This document shows positions 19,172-28,468 of a DNA stretch of 64,000 bases, piece by piece. This stretch comes from an uncultured Bacteroidales bacterium (GTDB lineage Bacteria > Bacteroidota > Bacteroidia > Bacteroidales > Paludibacteraceae): the NCBI GenBank assembly GCA_900317745.1, contig ONHW01000001.1, forward strand, positions 62,001 through 126,000. The letters run 5' to 3'. The notes beneath the pieces are model-generated. The model had not been told where the DNA came from, made no database searches, and saw only the letters and a list, made by a program, of their open reading frames with translations. The position numbers and the translations under genes are program-made. How positions within the stretch are numbered: position 1 is the first letter of the stretch; the number at the start of each line of letters is the position of its first letter.

Positions 19172-20575
19172 ATGTCATACCAAGTACCAGAACATATTGC
19201 TCCCAATAAGGTATTTCTTGTTAATCTTTCCCAATTAGAGGGAAGGTTGGATCCTTCTGTTTATAAACCGCACTTTTCTTTTGTCTCGAAAAAATACAAA
19301 AATGCCAAATTATCGGAAATAGCATGGATTGATCCTTTATGTAATTTTGGAGAGTGTAATGAGGTGTCTTTTATTCCGATGGATGCAATAGATTCTGCAA
19401 ATGGAACTGTTGCTTATCAAGGAACTAAAAAAGTTGAAAATTCAAAAGGATTTACACGTTTTCGTGAAGGTGACATTTTGTGGGCAAAAATTACTCCATG
19501 CATGCAAAATGCAAAGTCTGCAATAGCGAAGAATCTTTTAAATGGCTTTGGATGTGGATCAACAGAATTCTATGTTATTCGAACAAAGGATGAAAATATC
19601 GTAAGGCAAGAATATCTTTTATTCTTATTAAGGGACGAAAGAATTTTAAAAACAGCAATGAATTTCTTTGGCGGTTCTGCTGGACAACAAAGAGTATCTT
19701 CTATATTCCTAAAGACATTCAATGTCCCTATTCCAAGCATTCAAGAGCAAAAGAATATATGTGATATACTTGCAAAATATAGTAGTCTTAAACAACAAAA
19801 AGAGCAACAAGCAAAAGTTTTATTACAAAGCATAGATGAGTATTTGCTTAGTGAGTTAGGAATCCAATTACCGGAAACAAAATCACAGACAATACAAGAT
19901 AGAATGTTTGTGGTGAATCATAGTGAACTTAGTGGAGATAGATTGGATCCTATGTTTTACACAAGTCAGTTTAGTAATATTGTTGCTAAACTACACGATA
20001 GTGCGACTTGTAAGCGATTAGGGCAAATAGCTCATTTCTCGTCCGAAATATGGAATCAAAGAGATTATTATGAGAAAGAATTTCCATATATTGAAATAGG
20101 TGCAATTAATATTACTGATGGTACTATAGAAGATGTTTCTTTTGTGCCTGTGGAGCAAGCCCCGAGTAGAGCAAAAGTGATTGTTCGAACAGGAGATATT
20201 ATTATTTCTACCACTCGTCCAGACAGAGGTGCAATAATCAAAATAACAGAGAATGAAAATCTATATATCGCTTCAACAGGTTTCTCGGTCATTAGAAATA
20301 TTGACAGCAATATAAATCCAGATTATTTGCTTGCCATATTGAGGCATAAGTTAATACTTATGCAAATGCGTCAAAGAACTACGGGTGGAAATTATCCAGC
20401 AATTACACAAGAGGAATTGTCTAAAATAATTATACCTATTCTTCCGATACCCAAGCAGCAAGAAATAGTAGATCATATATCGTCAATTCGTCAGCAGGCA
20501 AAAGCCCTGCAAGAAGAAGGAAAAGCCATCTTGGAGCAAGCAAAGAAAGAAGTAGAACAGATGATTTTAGGATAA
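19172..20575 (+). CDS. hsdS: Type I-style specificity subunit (HsdS)
   Basis: The 467-residue protein has two target recognition domains in tandem, each followed by a helical spacer. The first half ends in VSSIFLKTFNVPIPSIQEQKNICDIL with a coiled coil, the second in PAITQEELSKIIIPILPIPKQQEIVDHI with another coiled coil. This is the layout of HsdS, which reads a bipartite DNA sequence and docks on the methylase. The gene follows the fused nuclease-methylase after 2 bases. It is strongly AT-rich, as expected for a specificity gene under diversifying selection. I see no inverted repeats or second hsdS nearby that would suggest shuffling. Confidence 0.9.
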   Translation: MSYQVPEHIAPNKVFLVNLSQLEGRLDPSVYKPHFSFVSKKYKNAKLSEIAWIDPLCNFGECNEVSFIPMDAIDSANGTVAYQGTKKVENSKGFTRFREGDILWAKITPCMQNAKSAIAKNLLNGFGCGSTEFYVIRTKDENIVRQEYLLFLLRDERILKTAMNFFGGSAGQQRVSSIFLKTFNVPIPSIQEQKNICDILAKYSSLKQQKEQQAKVLLQSIDEYLLSELGIQLPETKSQTIQDRMFVVNHSELSGDRLDPMFYTSQFSNIVAKLHDSATCKRLGQIAHFSSEIWNQRDYYEKEFPYIEIGAINITDGTIEDVSFVPVEQAPSRAKVIVRTGDIIISTTRPDRGAIIKITENENLYIASTGFSVIRNIDSNINPDYLLAILRHKLILMQMRQRTTGGNYPAITQEELSKIIIPILPIPKQQEIVDHISSIRQQAKALQEEGKAILEQAKKEVEQMILG

Positions 20576-20589
20576 AACATGAATTGTGT

Positions 20590-22317
20590 ATGAAAGAAGT
20601 TAATTTCATAGATGAACTTAACGGTCTGAAGTCTCTCTCAGATCGTTTTGATTTGTTGCGCAATTCATATAGTGTTATTTTGGATGGCAATGATGCAGAA
20701 GTATTTCATTTAGCAGATTATAAAGTATTGTGTTCCAGCCAAAACTATAATTCTATGAATAAAGAATATAGTCCGTTCATGCAAGGAAATGAATACTTAT
20801 CAGAAGATGAAAGACTTTTTATTGAACGCTACAGAATAGGACAGATTAAAGAACCGTTAATAGAGGCGTTTTATTGTGGTGTGTTATGTAATGCACAAAA
20901 TAAACCAAATGCCAAGTATGCTGAAATTTTAATTGAAAATTATCTTAAAGTTGTTTCAAATCAAAAGAACTATAAACCTGTAGATGTCTTATGGGCGATG
21001 AAATCGCTCATGTTTAATTGTAAAAAATATTGCAAACAAAGGGAAGAGAATATAGTTAATGCTGTTGATTTGTTATTAGCATCTGATATATCCTTGATGT
21101 ATAAGTATCGGCTATTGGTTTGTGCATTTAATTTCGGTTTTCTGAAGGCTCCCCAAATAATGTCATACGCGTCCAACTATAAACTTTTTGATTCAATTTC
21201 TGAATCATACTTTGACAATGAGAGATTTTTCAAAGTATTACATGATTGTACACCTAAAAATGATAAGACAACTATTCGTGTTTTATATCATAGACTTGCA
21301 GAAAATGAAGACATTATAATAAATCAAAGTCCGCTAAATAGTACAATATCTGCAAATTTGTTGAGAAAATGTCAGTATTTAGAATCTGCGGGACTATCGG
21401 AAGAAGCAGAAAAAGCTAACAAGCAATACATTATTGCTAAATCTAGTAGAGATGGTATAGTAACAGTTAAAATGTCTGTTGAAGTACCCAATAGCTTCTT
21501 TCAACACTACATAGATAAAATTATTACAAGTCCATATCCTTTTGCGACCTTAGCTGAAGATGATTCTTTATTACCATCATTAGATATATACCAAGATGAT
21601 TTATTACCGAAACACCAAGAGTTGGGCACTCAACTTTCATATATCGATATAAATGGAAATCCGCATTCGGGTAATGGCTTCTATCGAGACAAAATAGGTA
21701 AGTTATCATATTATAATTTGTACGAATTGATACCTGTTTATCCTATTACACGTTCATTAAGGCAGTTAATAGAGCAAGGGAGATTTTCTGAAAATGAATT
21801 ATTAGGGTATCTATCATCCACATGGTTAAGTCAGCCCAGGCTGACAGTTAATTCTGACCTTAGAAAGTCGCAAGAATCGTGGATGGATTCATTACGTCCG
21901 TCTATACATTCATTATGTCTTGAAATTACATCTGAAATCATGAGCGAGGGGAAGCTTCATGGCAATTATATGAGTGCTATTGATTCTCTAGTATTGAAGA
22001 TTGAAGGATGTTTGCGAGAGGCGTGTTGGCGGTTGGGGATAAACACTGTAAATCCGGAAAATAATGATGAAGTCACATTTGAGAAGATTCTACAAAAGAT
22101 TGACGCATATCAAAAGGAACATGATGTGTTAATCATCTCATCTTCATCCCTGGATCTGCTTGAAAATATCTTTACAAAAAAAGGAATTAATCTGAGAAAT
22201 AACATCGCTCACGGACTAACATCGCTAAGTGATTATAATATAAATAAAGCCATAACTGTTCTTCATTGTTTGCTTAAAGTAAGCACAATGAAAGTAGCAT
22301 CATCAAGTAATGATTAA
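20590..22317 (+). CDS. DUF4209-containing protein
   Basis: The frame is open from TTG at 20584, but ATG at 20590 (MKEVNFIDELNGL) is the natural start, 14 bases after hsdS. The protein has 575 residues, is largely helical, and carries near its C terminus NLRNNIAHGLTSL, the RNxxAHG signature of DUF4209. This motif resembles the RX4-6H motif of HEPN-type ribonucleases, so an RNase activity is possible but unproven. Its position directly after a restriction-modification pair suggests a defence role. AT-rich like hsdS. Confidence 0.72.
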   Translation: MKEVNFIDELNGLKSLSDRFDLLRNSYSVILDGNDAEVFHLADYKVLCSSQNYNSMNKEYSPFMQGNEYLSEDERLFIERYRIGQIKEPLIEAFYCGVLCNAQNKPNAKYAEILIENYLKVVSNQKNYKPVDVLWAMKSLMFNCKKYCKQREENIVNAVDLLLASDISLMYKYRLLVCAFNFGFLKAPQIMSYASNYKLFDSISESYFDNERFFKVLHDCTPKNDKTTIRVLYHRLAENEDIIINQSPLNSTISANLLRKCQYLESAGLSEEAEKANKQYIIAKSSRDGIVTVKMSVEVPNSFFQHYIDKIITSPYPFATLAEDDSLLPSLDIYQDDLLPKHQELGTQLSYIDINGNPHSGNGFYRDKIGKLSYYNLYELIPVYPITRSLRQLIEQGRFSENELLGYLSSTWLSQPRLTVNSDLRKSQESWMDSLRPSIHSLCLEITSEIMSEGKLHGNYMSAIDSLVLKIEGCLREACWRLGINTVNPENNDEVTFEKILQKIDAYQKEHDVLIISSSSLDLLENIFTKKGINLRNNIAHGLTSLSDYNINKAITVLHCLLKVSTMKVASSSND

Positions 22318-22365
22318 GCCTATTTGAATTGAACAAAGACAGATATTATTTATTAGAACCAGCAT

Positions 22366-23118
22366 ATGTTACCTGTTCTCTATAAATATTTGGATATTGA
22401 AGGCGGAAGGTGTATGATTGGGATGGGGGATAAATGCGATCATCCCACGCTTCAATTTACGAATGCAACGCAATTGAATGATCCGTTTGATTGCCATCCA
22501 AATTTGGTGGACTATTCTGAGGCTCTTTCAAAAAGAGATAAAAACTTTGCGTACAATATTAGAAAAAGGACATGGTTGTGTAGCCTGTCTAAGGTGCATG
22601 ATTCACTTTTGATGTGGAGTCACTATTGCGCAAATCACAAAGGTATTTGTATTGGATTGGATATGAAGAAATTGTTAGGCAATATGCCCATAGGTATAGG
22701 GAATCTATATAGCAAACCATTAGAGTTGGAAGTACAATACCTTGATATTATAGAGCGTCCTAAATCCAATGATCCATTGTTTAATACATGGTATTACCAA
22801 TTACAGACGAAAGCTAAAGATTGGGAGTATGAGCAAGAGGTAAGATTGGTAATGGAAAATCCTCACCCACTTCTTGCAATGATAACTCCCGAAATAGCAA
22901 AACAAATTGACAATGTTAGCGACTGGAGAGAAGTTCGCCACTATATACCAATTAAAGGAGAGTGTATTGAGTCAATTTACTTTGGTGTAAATATCAGCAA
23001 GTCGAAGAAGGAACAGATCGTCAATTATGTCCGGGCCCAACTCAATCCTAATATCAAACTTTTCCAAATGAAAGTGGACGAAAATGCTTTCCGCTTGAAA
23101 GCGGAACCAATAAGTTAA
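22366..23118 (+). CDS. DUF2971 domain protein
   Basis: The protein has 250 residues and the recurring features of DUF2971: YKYLD at the start, LQFTNATQLNDPFDC, TWLCSLSKVHDSLLMWSHYCANHKGICIGLD, and KDWEYEQEVRLVME. No enzymatic activity is established for this family, but it is frequent in defence and mobile islands. It lies 48 bases after the DUF4209 gene on the same strand and is the last gene of the first island. Confidence 0.8.
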   Translation: MLPVLYKYLDIEGGRCMIGMGDKCDHPTLQFTNATQLNDPFDCHPNLVDYSEALSKRDKNFAYNIRKRTWLCSLSKVHDSLLMWSHYCANHKGICIGLDMKKLLGNMPIGIGNLYSKPLELEVQYLDIIERPKSNDPLFNTWYYQLQTKAKDWEYEQEVRLVMENPHPLLAMITPEIAKQIDNVSDWREVRHYIPIKGECIESIYFGVNISKSKKEQIVNYVRAQLNPNIKLFQMKVDENAFRLKAEPIS

Positions 23119-23498
23119 ATATACCCCGATAAACTATGCCCTGCACATAACAACATAGATTGTCCCTGTCACGGCTTCCTACTTTCCTAATACATTGAGA
23201 TCTTGAGACAAATTCTACATTTGAATTGAAAATGTTTTTTATGTTTGTGGTAAATTATAACGCACAGGTACTTATTTCCGTTTATGTTCTAACAATTAAT
23301 TGCTTATAATTGTGGATAATTTTGGATGATTTTGGACGAAAACAATTGAATAACCTAATCCGTGAACACAATCAGCCACTTGCATCCAAAATCTCATTCT
23401 GCTGAGATTTGCGGAAGCGAAAATTTGCAGATATTGGATTTTTGTCGTATCTTTGCTGCGCTTTTCGGTTACAGACGCACTTCATCTGCCACTTTCCG

Positions 23499-23577
23499 AT
23501 AATCCGAGACGAGTGTGAGACGAGAGCAAGACGAAGGCAAAAGCGAATTGAAAGCAAGTTAACCCGAGACTTATTTG
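23499..23577 (+). repeat. Dispersed repeat R1, copy 1
   Basis: This 79-bp segment, from ATAATCCGAGACG to CCCGAGACTTATTTG, recurs at 51845-51923 with roughly 90% identity by eye, in the same orientation. Each copy itself contains the short direct repeat CCGAGAC at both ends. Confidence 0.8.
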
Positions 23578-23707
23578 CATTTCGCCTGTCACCTCTCACC
23601 CTTATTCTTATCCGTCAATGGAGCCATTAATAACAATTGCGATAGTTGTTGTTTGAGGTTCGTCACTACAGGGCTGATTGCTCTGACAGTAGGATAACAG
23701 TAGCACC

Positions 23708-23773
23708 CGTTTACGTGTCGATTACGTCTCGTTTACGTGTCGTTTACGTGTCGTTATCGACTCGTTGTCGAGT
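23708..23773 (+). repeat. Six 11-bp tandem units (CGTTTACGTGT type)
   Basis: Units begin at 23708, 23719, 23730, 23741, 23752 and 23763. Three are identical (CGTTTACGTGT) and the others drift from it. Too short and without spacers to be a CRISPR array. Confidence 0.75.
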
Positions 23774-23775
23774 TT

Positions 23776-23840
23776 ATCCTAGACAATACTCGTTCCCATC
23801 ACCTTTGCATCACCTTACCATCACTTACCGTCGCACTACT
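23776..23840 (+). repeat. Dispersed repeat R2, copy 1
   Basis: The segment from ATCCTAGACAATACTCG to CACTTACCGTCGCACTACT recurs at 51713-51757. Copy 1 contains an extra short internal repeat of the ATCACCTT kind. Confidence 0.75.
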
Positions 23841-24130
23841 GTCAAGCAAGTTATTCCGCAACTTTTTGCTTTTTTACTCCGCAACTTTAGGAATTCGGCT
23901 ATCCGATACAACAATTTTATATTTGTCAATGCTGCAACATTGATTCAACACTCTCTCGATATTCCATCGATATTCCATCGATATACCCCCGATCGAACGG
24001 AACGATTTGAGGTAAAAGACATGAATATAAAGCTACGGTGTCATCGGGAAAATCGAGCAGATTTGCAGGCAGAAGAAATACACGGAATTGCACTTGCAGC
24101 TGACAAAATGAAGAAAAAGTAGTATATGCA

Positions 24131-24162
24131 TTTGCATATATCATTTTTTTTTCGTAACTTTG
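24131..24162 (+). promoter_or_regulatory. Promoter of the PKD lipoprotein gene
   Basis: TTTG at 24131-24134 and TAACTTTG at 24155-24162 with a 20-base spacer match the Bacteroidetes consensus. The heptamer repeats lie between the predicted transcript start and the start codon. Confidence 0.8.
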
Positions 24163-24176
24163 CAAGCCTTTATTAA

Positions 24177-24239
24177 GTCGAAAGTCGATAGTCGATAGTC
24201 GATAGTCGATAGTCGATAGTCGATAGTCGATAGTCGATA
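24177..24239 (+). repeat. Heptamer tandem repeat GTCGATA in a 5' leader
   Basis: One GTCGAAA unit (24177-24183) is followed by eight GTCGATA units (24184-24239). The array ends 21 bases before the start codon at 24261. Changes in copy number would alter the leader length. Confidence 0.9.
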
Positions 24240-24260
24240 GAGAAAAGTGAAAGCTGAATC

Positions 24261-25322
24261 ATGAATATGCAAAAGTTAACATATCTTATTTGCGGGGCGG
24301 TGCTGGCGGTAGGACTGCTGGCCGGGTGTCACAAGCACACATACGATTTTTCGTACTCGCCCACTAACCCCAAAGCAGGAGCGCGCGTGTCGTTCATCAA
24401 CCAGAGCGACGCAGGCGAGAGCTGGGTGTGGAAGTTCGGCGACGGCAACATATCCACGCTCAAGAGTCCCACACACGTTTATACCAAAGCCGGCACATAC
24501 ACCGTGGAGCTTATGGCCGACTCGAACAAGAGCCGCACGATCACCCACATCCTTGAGGTGCTGGATTCGCTGCCTTCGATCAGTCTGAAGTCCGACACCG
24601 TGCGGCAATATCAGCCGCTGACCATGAAGGCCGCGCTGTACAACCCGACCAAAGCCAAGGTGACCTACCTGTGGGAAGTGGATGAGTCGTTGTTCGAGCT
24701 AACCAAAGGCAGTCTGACCGGCGACAGTCTGGTAGGATACTTCACCAACTACGGTCGCACGACGGAAATCAAACTGACTACCACCATAGGCGGCAAGACG
24801 ACAACCGACAGCCGCACCATTGTGCTGGTGGACAACGATGCGCCGACACTGGTGATGGAGACCGCCGACGGCATGCTGTGGCGGCAACGTATATACAGCG
24901 GCATCTATGAGAGCGTCAAGCCGTACGAAGGCGACCCGCTGGTGATCCTGGAAGCCAACGACAGCATCGGCGTTTTGAACGGTGTAACCTACGACATTCA
25001 CGATATGCCCGTGCTGACGGACAAAAACGTGAAAGCGCTGCAGGTAGATGCTATCAACAGGAAGTTATACGTCATTCTGGACGACGGTTTGTACGTAGCC
25101 AACGCCAACGGCGATCACCTGGAGCAGATAAGCGACACACCGGCACAGACGTTGTTGATCGACAGCGAGCAGAACAGCCTCTACTGGAGCGACAGCGAAG
25201 GAGTATGGGTAATGCCGCTCGTAACGAACCCGCAGAACATAATAGGCGAGCAACTGCGCGAAAAAATAACGCAGGTGAACGAACTGGAAAGCGTGGGGAA
25301 AATGACGGTGGAAAGTCGATAG
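24261..25322 (+). CDS. PKD-domain surface lipoprotein
   Basis: The protein has 353 residues with a lipoprotein signal (lipobox LLAGC, lipidated Cys about residue 23). A PKD domain follows at about residues 30-100 (YDFSYSPTNPKAGARVSFINQS, WVWKFGDGN, PTHVYTKAGTYTVELMA). The second half contains repeats like a short beta propeller (KALQVDAINRKLYVILDDGLYVAN, TLLIDSEQNSLYWSDSEGVWVM). It is probably on the outer membrane and takes part in protein or glycan contact; the partner is unknown. The last codons and the stop are made of heptamer-repeat sequence (25315-25329), so the original end may have been changed. Confidence 0.8.
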   Translation: MNMQKLTYLICGAVLAVGLLAGCHKHTYDFSYSPTNPKAGARVSFINQSDAGESWVWKFGDGNISTLKSPTHVYTKAGTYTVELMADSNKSRTITHILEVLDSLPSISLKSDTVRQYQPLTMKAALYNPTKAKVTYLWEVDESLFELTKGSLTGDSLVGYFTNYGRTTEIKLTTTIGGKTTTDSRTIVLVDNDAPTLVMETADGMLWRQRIYSGIYESVKPYEGDPLVILEANDSIGVLNGVTYDIHDMPVLTDKNVKALQVDAINRKLYVILDDGLYVANANGDHLEQISDTPAQTLLIDSEQNSLYWSDSEGVWVMPLVTNPQNIIGEQLREKITQVNELESVGKMTVESR

Positions 25323-25329
25323 TCGAAAG
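25315..25329 (+). repeat. Heptamer repeat at the end of the PKD gene
   Basis: GTCGATA followed by GTCGAAA and a G. The stop codon of the PKD lipoprotein gene (TAG at 25320-25322) lies inside the first unit. Confidence 0.8.
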
Positions 25330-25365
25330 CTATAGAAATTAAAATTATAAATTTACATTGATACA

Positions 25366-26913
25366 GTGAAAAAGACACACGAGCCGGTATCACCGGATTA
25401 CATCTTTGAGACAAGTTGGGAAGTTTGTAACCACGTAGGCGGCATCTACACCGTGCTGAGCACGCGCGCCGCTACAATGCAACAGGAGCACCCGGATAAA
25501 GTTATCTTCTTCGGTCCGGATTGGGGCGAGCACTCCGACATCTATTTTGCCGAGGACAAATCACTGTTCCCGAACTGGCAGCGTATCCACAATGCACGAA
25601 TCGGCCGTTGGAAGATTCCCGGTAGCCCGATAGCTATCCTGCTCCGGTGGGAAGGTATAGCTGCGCAGAAAGATGCTATCTACGGTTGGGCGTGGGAGAA
25701 ATTTCAGGTACAGAGCCACGCCGCCTATGGCGATTACGACGAGAGCAGCCTGTTCGGCTATGCAGCCGGACAAGTGATGGAGAGCTTGTACAAATACATA
25801 GTCGAAAGTCAAAAGTCGAAAGTCGAAAGCAGCAAAGAACCGTTATTCTGCATGCATGCCAACGAGTGGCAGACGGCATTCAGTTTGTTCTACATCAAGG
25901 ATCATTGTCCCAAGATCGGCACGCTGTTCACAACGCACGCCACAAGTATAGGCCGTTCGATAGCCGGCAACCATAAGCCGCTGTACGACCAGTTCAACTA
26001 CTACAACGGCGACCAGATGGCTTACGAGCTGAACATGGTCAGCAAGCACTCCGCCGAGAAGCAAGCCGCACACTACGCCGACTGCTTCACTACGGTGAGC
26101 GACCTGACTGCACGCGAGTGCAAACAACTGCTTGACAAACAGCCGGATATAGTCACGCCCAACGGATTTGAGCCGGACTTCGTGCCGGTAGGCAAAGCCT
26201 ACACCGCGCAACGCAAAGCGTCGAAAGAGATTCTGCTTCGCAGCCAGAACGCCGACGGCAAGGATGCCGTGGTAGCCGGACAACGTCCGTTCCTGCTGTG
26301 CATAGCCGGACGTCATGAGTGGAAGAACAAAGGTCTGGACGTGTTCGTTGACTCGATGCGCATGCTCAGCGACAAGGTGAACAGCGACGTGTTTGCACCG
26401 CGTGTGATAGCCTACGTGCTGGTGCCCTATCTGGAGCACTCGACACTACAGATGGGCAAAGTGACAGTAGTGTTCGTCCCGTACTACCTCAACGGCCTTG
26501 ATCCCGAACTGGGCGAGACATACTACAACCTGCTGTGCGGCATGGATCTGACAGTGTTCCCCTCGTACTACGAGCCGTGGGGTTACACGCCGCTGGAGAG
26601 CATAGCGTTCCACGTACCTACCATCACCACCAGCCTGTCAGGCTTCGGCGTATGGGCAACAGACGAGGATGCCAAATGCACGCAGGGATTAGCGGAAGGC
26701 GTGTATGTTATCCGCCGTTCGGACTCCAACTACGAGCAGGTTGTTCACAAGGTTGCCGACGCCGTGTACAGCTACATGCGCCTGAGCGGCAAAGAGCAGG
26801 ATATAGTGCGCAAGAAAGCATGGAAACTGTCGGAGAAAGCCGAGTGGAAACACTTCTTCGCCTACTACCGCGAAGCATACAACATTGCACTAACAAAAGT
26901 TAACAACAAATAA
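25366..26913 (+). CDS. Glycogen synthase (eukaryote-like GT3/GT5 type)
   Basis: This 515-residue glycosyltransferase begins FETSWEVCNHVGGIYTVLSTRA, the nucleotide-sugar loop in the form found in the glycogen synthases of Bacteroidetes and eukaryotes. Later parts show TTHATSIGRSIAG, TVSDLTARECKQLL, and the C-terminal GT-B motif FPSYYEPWGYTPLESIAF with the two catalytic-region glutamates. It should extend glycogen from a nucleotide sugar. GTG at 25366 is the only start that precedes the conserved loop. Around residues 146-159 (VESQKSKVESSKE) the sequence is encoded by four heptamer repeats and looks like a recent in-frame insertion in a surface loop before LFCMHANEWQT. Confidence 0.9.
   Translation: MKKTHEPVSPDYIFETSWEVCNHVGGIYTVLSTRAATMQQEHPDKVIFFGPDWGEHSDIYFAEDKSLFPNWQRIHNARIGRWKIPGSPIAILLRWEGIAAQKDAIYGWAWEKFQVQSHAAYGDYDESSLFGYAAGQVMESLYKYIVESQKSKVESSKEPLFCMHANEWQTAFSLFYIKDHCPKIGTLFTTHATSIGRSIAGNHKPLYDQFNYYNGDQMAYELNMVSKHSAEKQAAHYADCFTTVSDLTARECKQLLDKQPDIVTPNGFEPDFVPVGKAYTAQRKASKEILLRSQNADGKDAVVAGQRPFLLCIAGRHEWKNKGLDVFVDSMRMLSDKVNSDVFAPRVIAYVLVPYLEHSTLQMGKVTVVFVPYYLNGLDPELGETYYNLLCGMDLTVFPSYYEPWGYTPLESIAFHVPTITTSLSGFGVWATDEDAKCTQGLAEGVYVIRRSDSNYEQVVHKVADAVYSYMRLSGKEQDIVRKKAWKLSEKAEWKHFFAYYREAYNIALTKVNNK
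25801..25828 (+). repeat. Heptamer repeats inside the glycogen synthase gene
   Basis: Four heptamers (GTCGAAA, GTCAAAA, GTCGAAA, GTCGAAA) lie in the coding sequence and encode most of VESQKSKVES. They belong to the same repeat family as those at 24177-24239 and 25315-25329. Confidence 0.9.
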
Positions 26914-26986
26914 ATACCAATTTATGCGTTATCACGTACCATAGAGGGGCTGAAAAAACCCTCGCTAAACAGATTAACAAACAGAA

Positions 26987-28468
26987 ATGACAAATGAATT
27001 TATCATCGAGGTAAACCACGTATCCAAGCAATTTGAGGACGGTAAGTTTGCCTTGAACGACGTGAGCCTTCAAGTCAAGAAAGGCGAGTTTGTAACCATC
27101 CTTGGTCCTTCGGGCTGCGGCAAGACCACACTGTTGCGCTGCATCGCAGGATTTCAAGTAGCCAGTTCGGGTGACATATTGCTGAAAGGCGAAGATGTAA
27201 CCAGTACGCCACCGTACAAGCGACCTGTGAACACCGTGTTCCAGAAGTACGCCCTGTTCCCACATCTGAACGTGTTCGACAACGTAGCGTTCGGACTGAA
27301 AATGAAGAAGATGGAAGAGGAAACCATCGTGCGCAAAGTGAAAGCCGCGCTGAAGATGGCTAACCTGATGGGTTACGAAGACCGTGAGGTGGACACCCTG
27401 AGCGGCGGACAACAACAACGCGTGGCTATAGCCCGCGCCATCGTCAACGAACCCGAGGTGCTTCTGCTCGACGAACCGCTGTCGGCACTCGACCTGAAGA
27501 TGCGACACGACATGCAGATCGAACTCAAGGAACTGCACAAACAACTGGGTATAACATTTATCTACGTCACCCACGATCAGGAGGAAGCACTGACACTGTC
27601 CGACCGAGTAGTGGTGATGAGCGAGGGAAAAATTCAACAGATTGGTACACCAACCGATATCTACAACGAGCCGCAGAACTGTTTCGTGGCAGATTTTATC
27701 GGCGAGAGTAACATTCTGAGCGGCAGAATGATCAAGGACCGCAAGGTTGAGTTCTGCGGCAAGATATTCGATTGTATCGACGAAGGCTTCGGCGAAGATG
27801 TGCCGGTAGATGTTGTCATCCGTCCGGAAGACATCTATATCTGGGATAAGAAGGACGAAGGCCGCAAAGCCAAGAACGAGGATGACGTCGATTACGAAGA
27901 CCGTGTGCCGAAAGGCAAGTTCACCAAGTGGTACAGCACCGTACAGACCTGTATCTTCAAAGGCGTGCACTACGAGATGCGTGCGCTGACACCCGACGGC
28001 TACGAGTTCCTCATCCAAGATTACCACGAGTTCCTGCCCGGCACGGAGATCGGTATGCTCGTTAAGCCCGAAGATATACAGATCATGAAGAAGAGCCGGT
28101 ATATCTACAACAGTTTCGAGGGCGAGATAGCTAAGAACAGCAAGGTTTATTTCCTGGGTGCTGAGTGGGACGCTACAGAAGAGCAACTTGCTCCGTTTGC
28201 CATCGGCGACAAAGTAGAGGTGTGCGTACCGTTCCGCTTTGTGGAACTGCAGGACTACGAGGAGGAAGGCAAACTCAGCGGCGAGGTGGCATTCATCCTG
28301 TACAAAGGCAACCACTACCATCTGACCGTTCGCACCGACAACGGTGACAACATCGAGGTGAACACCAACGACGTGTGGGACGAGCACGACCGTGTAGGTA
28401 TAACCATCGCACCCGAACATATCCGTCTGCGTCCGACAGGACTGGAACCGCTAAATGAGCCCGAGTGA
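26987..28468 (+). CDS. potA: Spermidine/putrescine ABC transporter ATPase
   Basis: The protein has 493 residues. The ABC domain shows Walker A (GPSGCGKTT), the Q loop, the signature LSGGQQQR and Walker B with DEPLSALD. It energises polyamine import together with the next three genes. At about 370 residues PotA proteins normally end; here the C-terminal TOBE region is extended by over 100 residues, with a charged insertion ([20 protein letters not shown]) and what looks like a second TOBE-like unit ([13 protein letters not shown] to [14 protein letters not shown]). Its stop overlaps the start of potB. First gene of a four-gene operon. Confidence 0.95.
   Translation: MTNEFIIEVNHVSKQFEDGKFALNDVSLQVKKGEFVTILGPSGCGKTTLLRCIAGFQVASSGDILLKGEDVTSTPPYKRPVNTVFQKYALFPHLNVFDNVAFGLKMKKMEEETIVRKVKAALKMANLMGYEDREVDTLSGGQQQRVAIARAIVNEPEVLLLDEPLSALDLKMRHDMQIELKELHKQLGITFIYVTHDQEEALTLSDRVVVMSEGKIQQIGTPTDIYNEPQNCFVADFIGESNILSGRMIKDRKVEFCGKIFDCIDEGFGEDVPVDVVIRPEDIYIWDKKDEGRKAKNEDDVDYEDRVPKGKFTKWYSTVQTCIFKGVHYEMRALTPDGYEFLIQDYHEFLPGTEIGMLVKPEDIQIMKKSRYIYNSFEGEIAKNSKVYFLGAEWDATEEQLAPFAIGDKVEVCVPFRFVELQDYEEEGKLSGEVAFILYKGNHYHLTVRTDNGDNIEVNTNDVWDEHDRVGITIAPEHIRLRPTGLEPLNEPE

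Larger units (their letters stand above)
23119..24260. other. Repeat-rich intergenic region after the first island
   Basis: This 1.1-kb stretch has no convincing gene. It holds two segments shared with 51.7-51.9 kb (23499-23577 and 23776-23840), six 11-bp tandem units (23708-23773), a promoter (24131-24162) and nine heptamers (24177-24239). A 158-codon open frame from 23646 crosses these repeats, has low-complexity composition and no recognisable domain, so I do not call it. Confidence 0.7.

Noticed and set aside
17007-20575. Classical type I restriction system with hsdR lost
   Set aside because: The nuclease domain is fused to the methylase and there is no trace of an HsdR translocase between or around the genes, so a fused type II-like system is the simpler reading.
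23646-24122. 158-codon open frame in the intergenic region
   Set aside because: It crosses the 11-bp tandem repeats and the dispersed repeat R2, has a composition unlike proteins here, and the homologous stretch at 51.7 kb does not keep the frame.
24177-24239. CRISPR-like array
   Set aside because: The units are 7 bp head-to-tail without spacers, and no cas gene is present in the window.
26900-28420. 506-codon open frame antisense to potA
   Set aside because: It is a long shadow of a strongly biased coding sequence. The potA motifs are complete and the operon overlaps support the plus strand.
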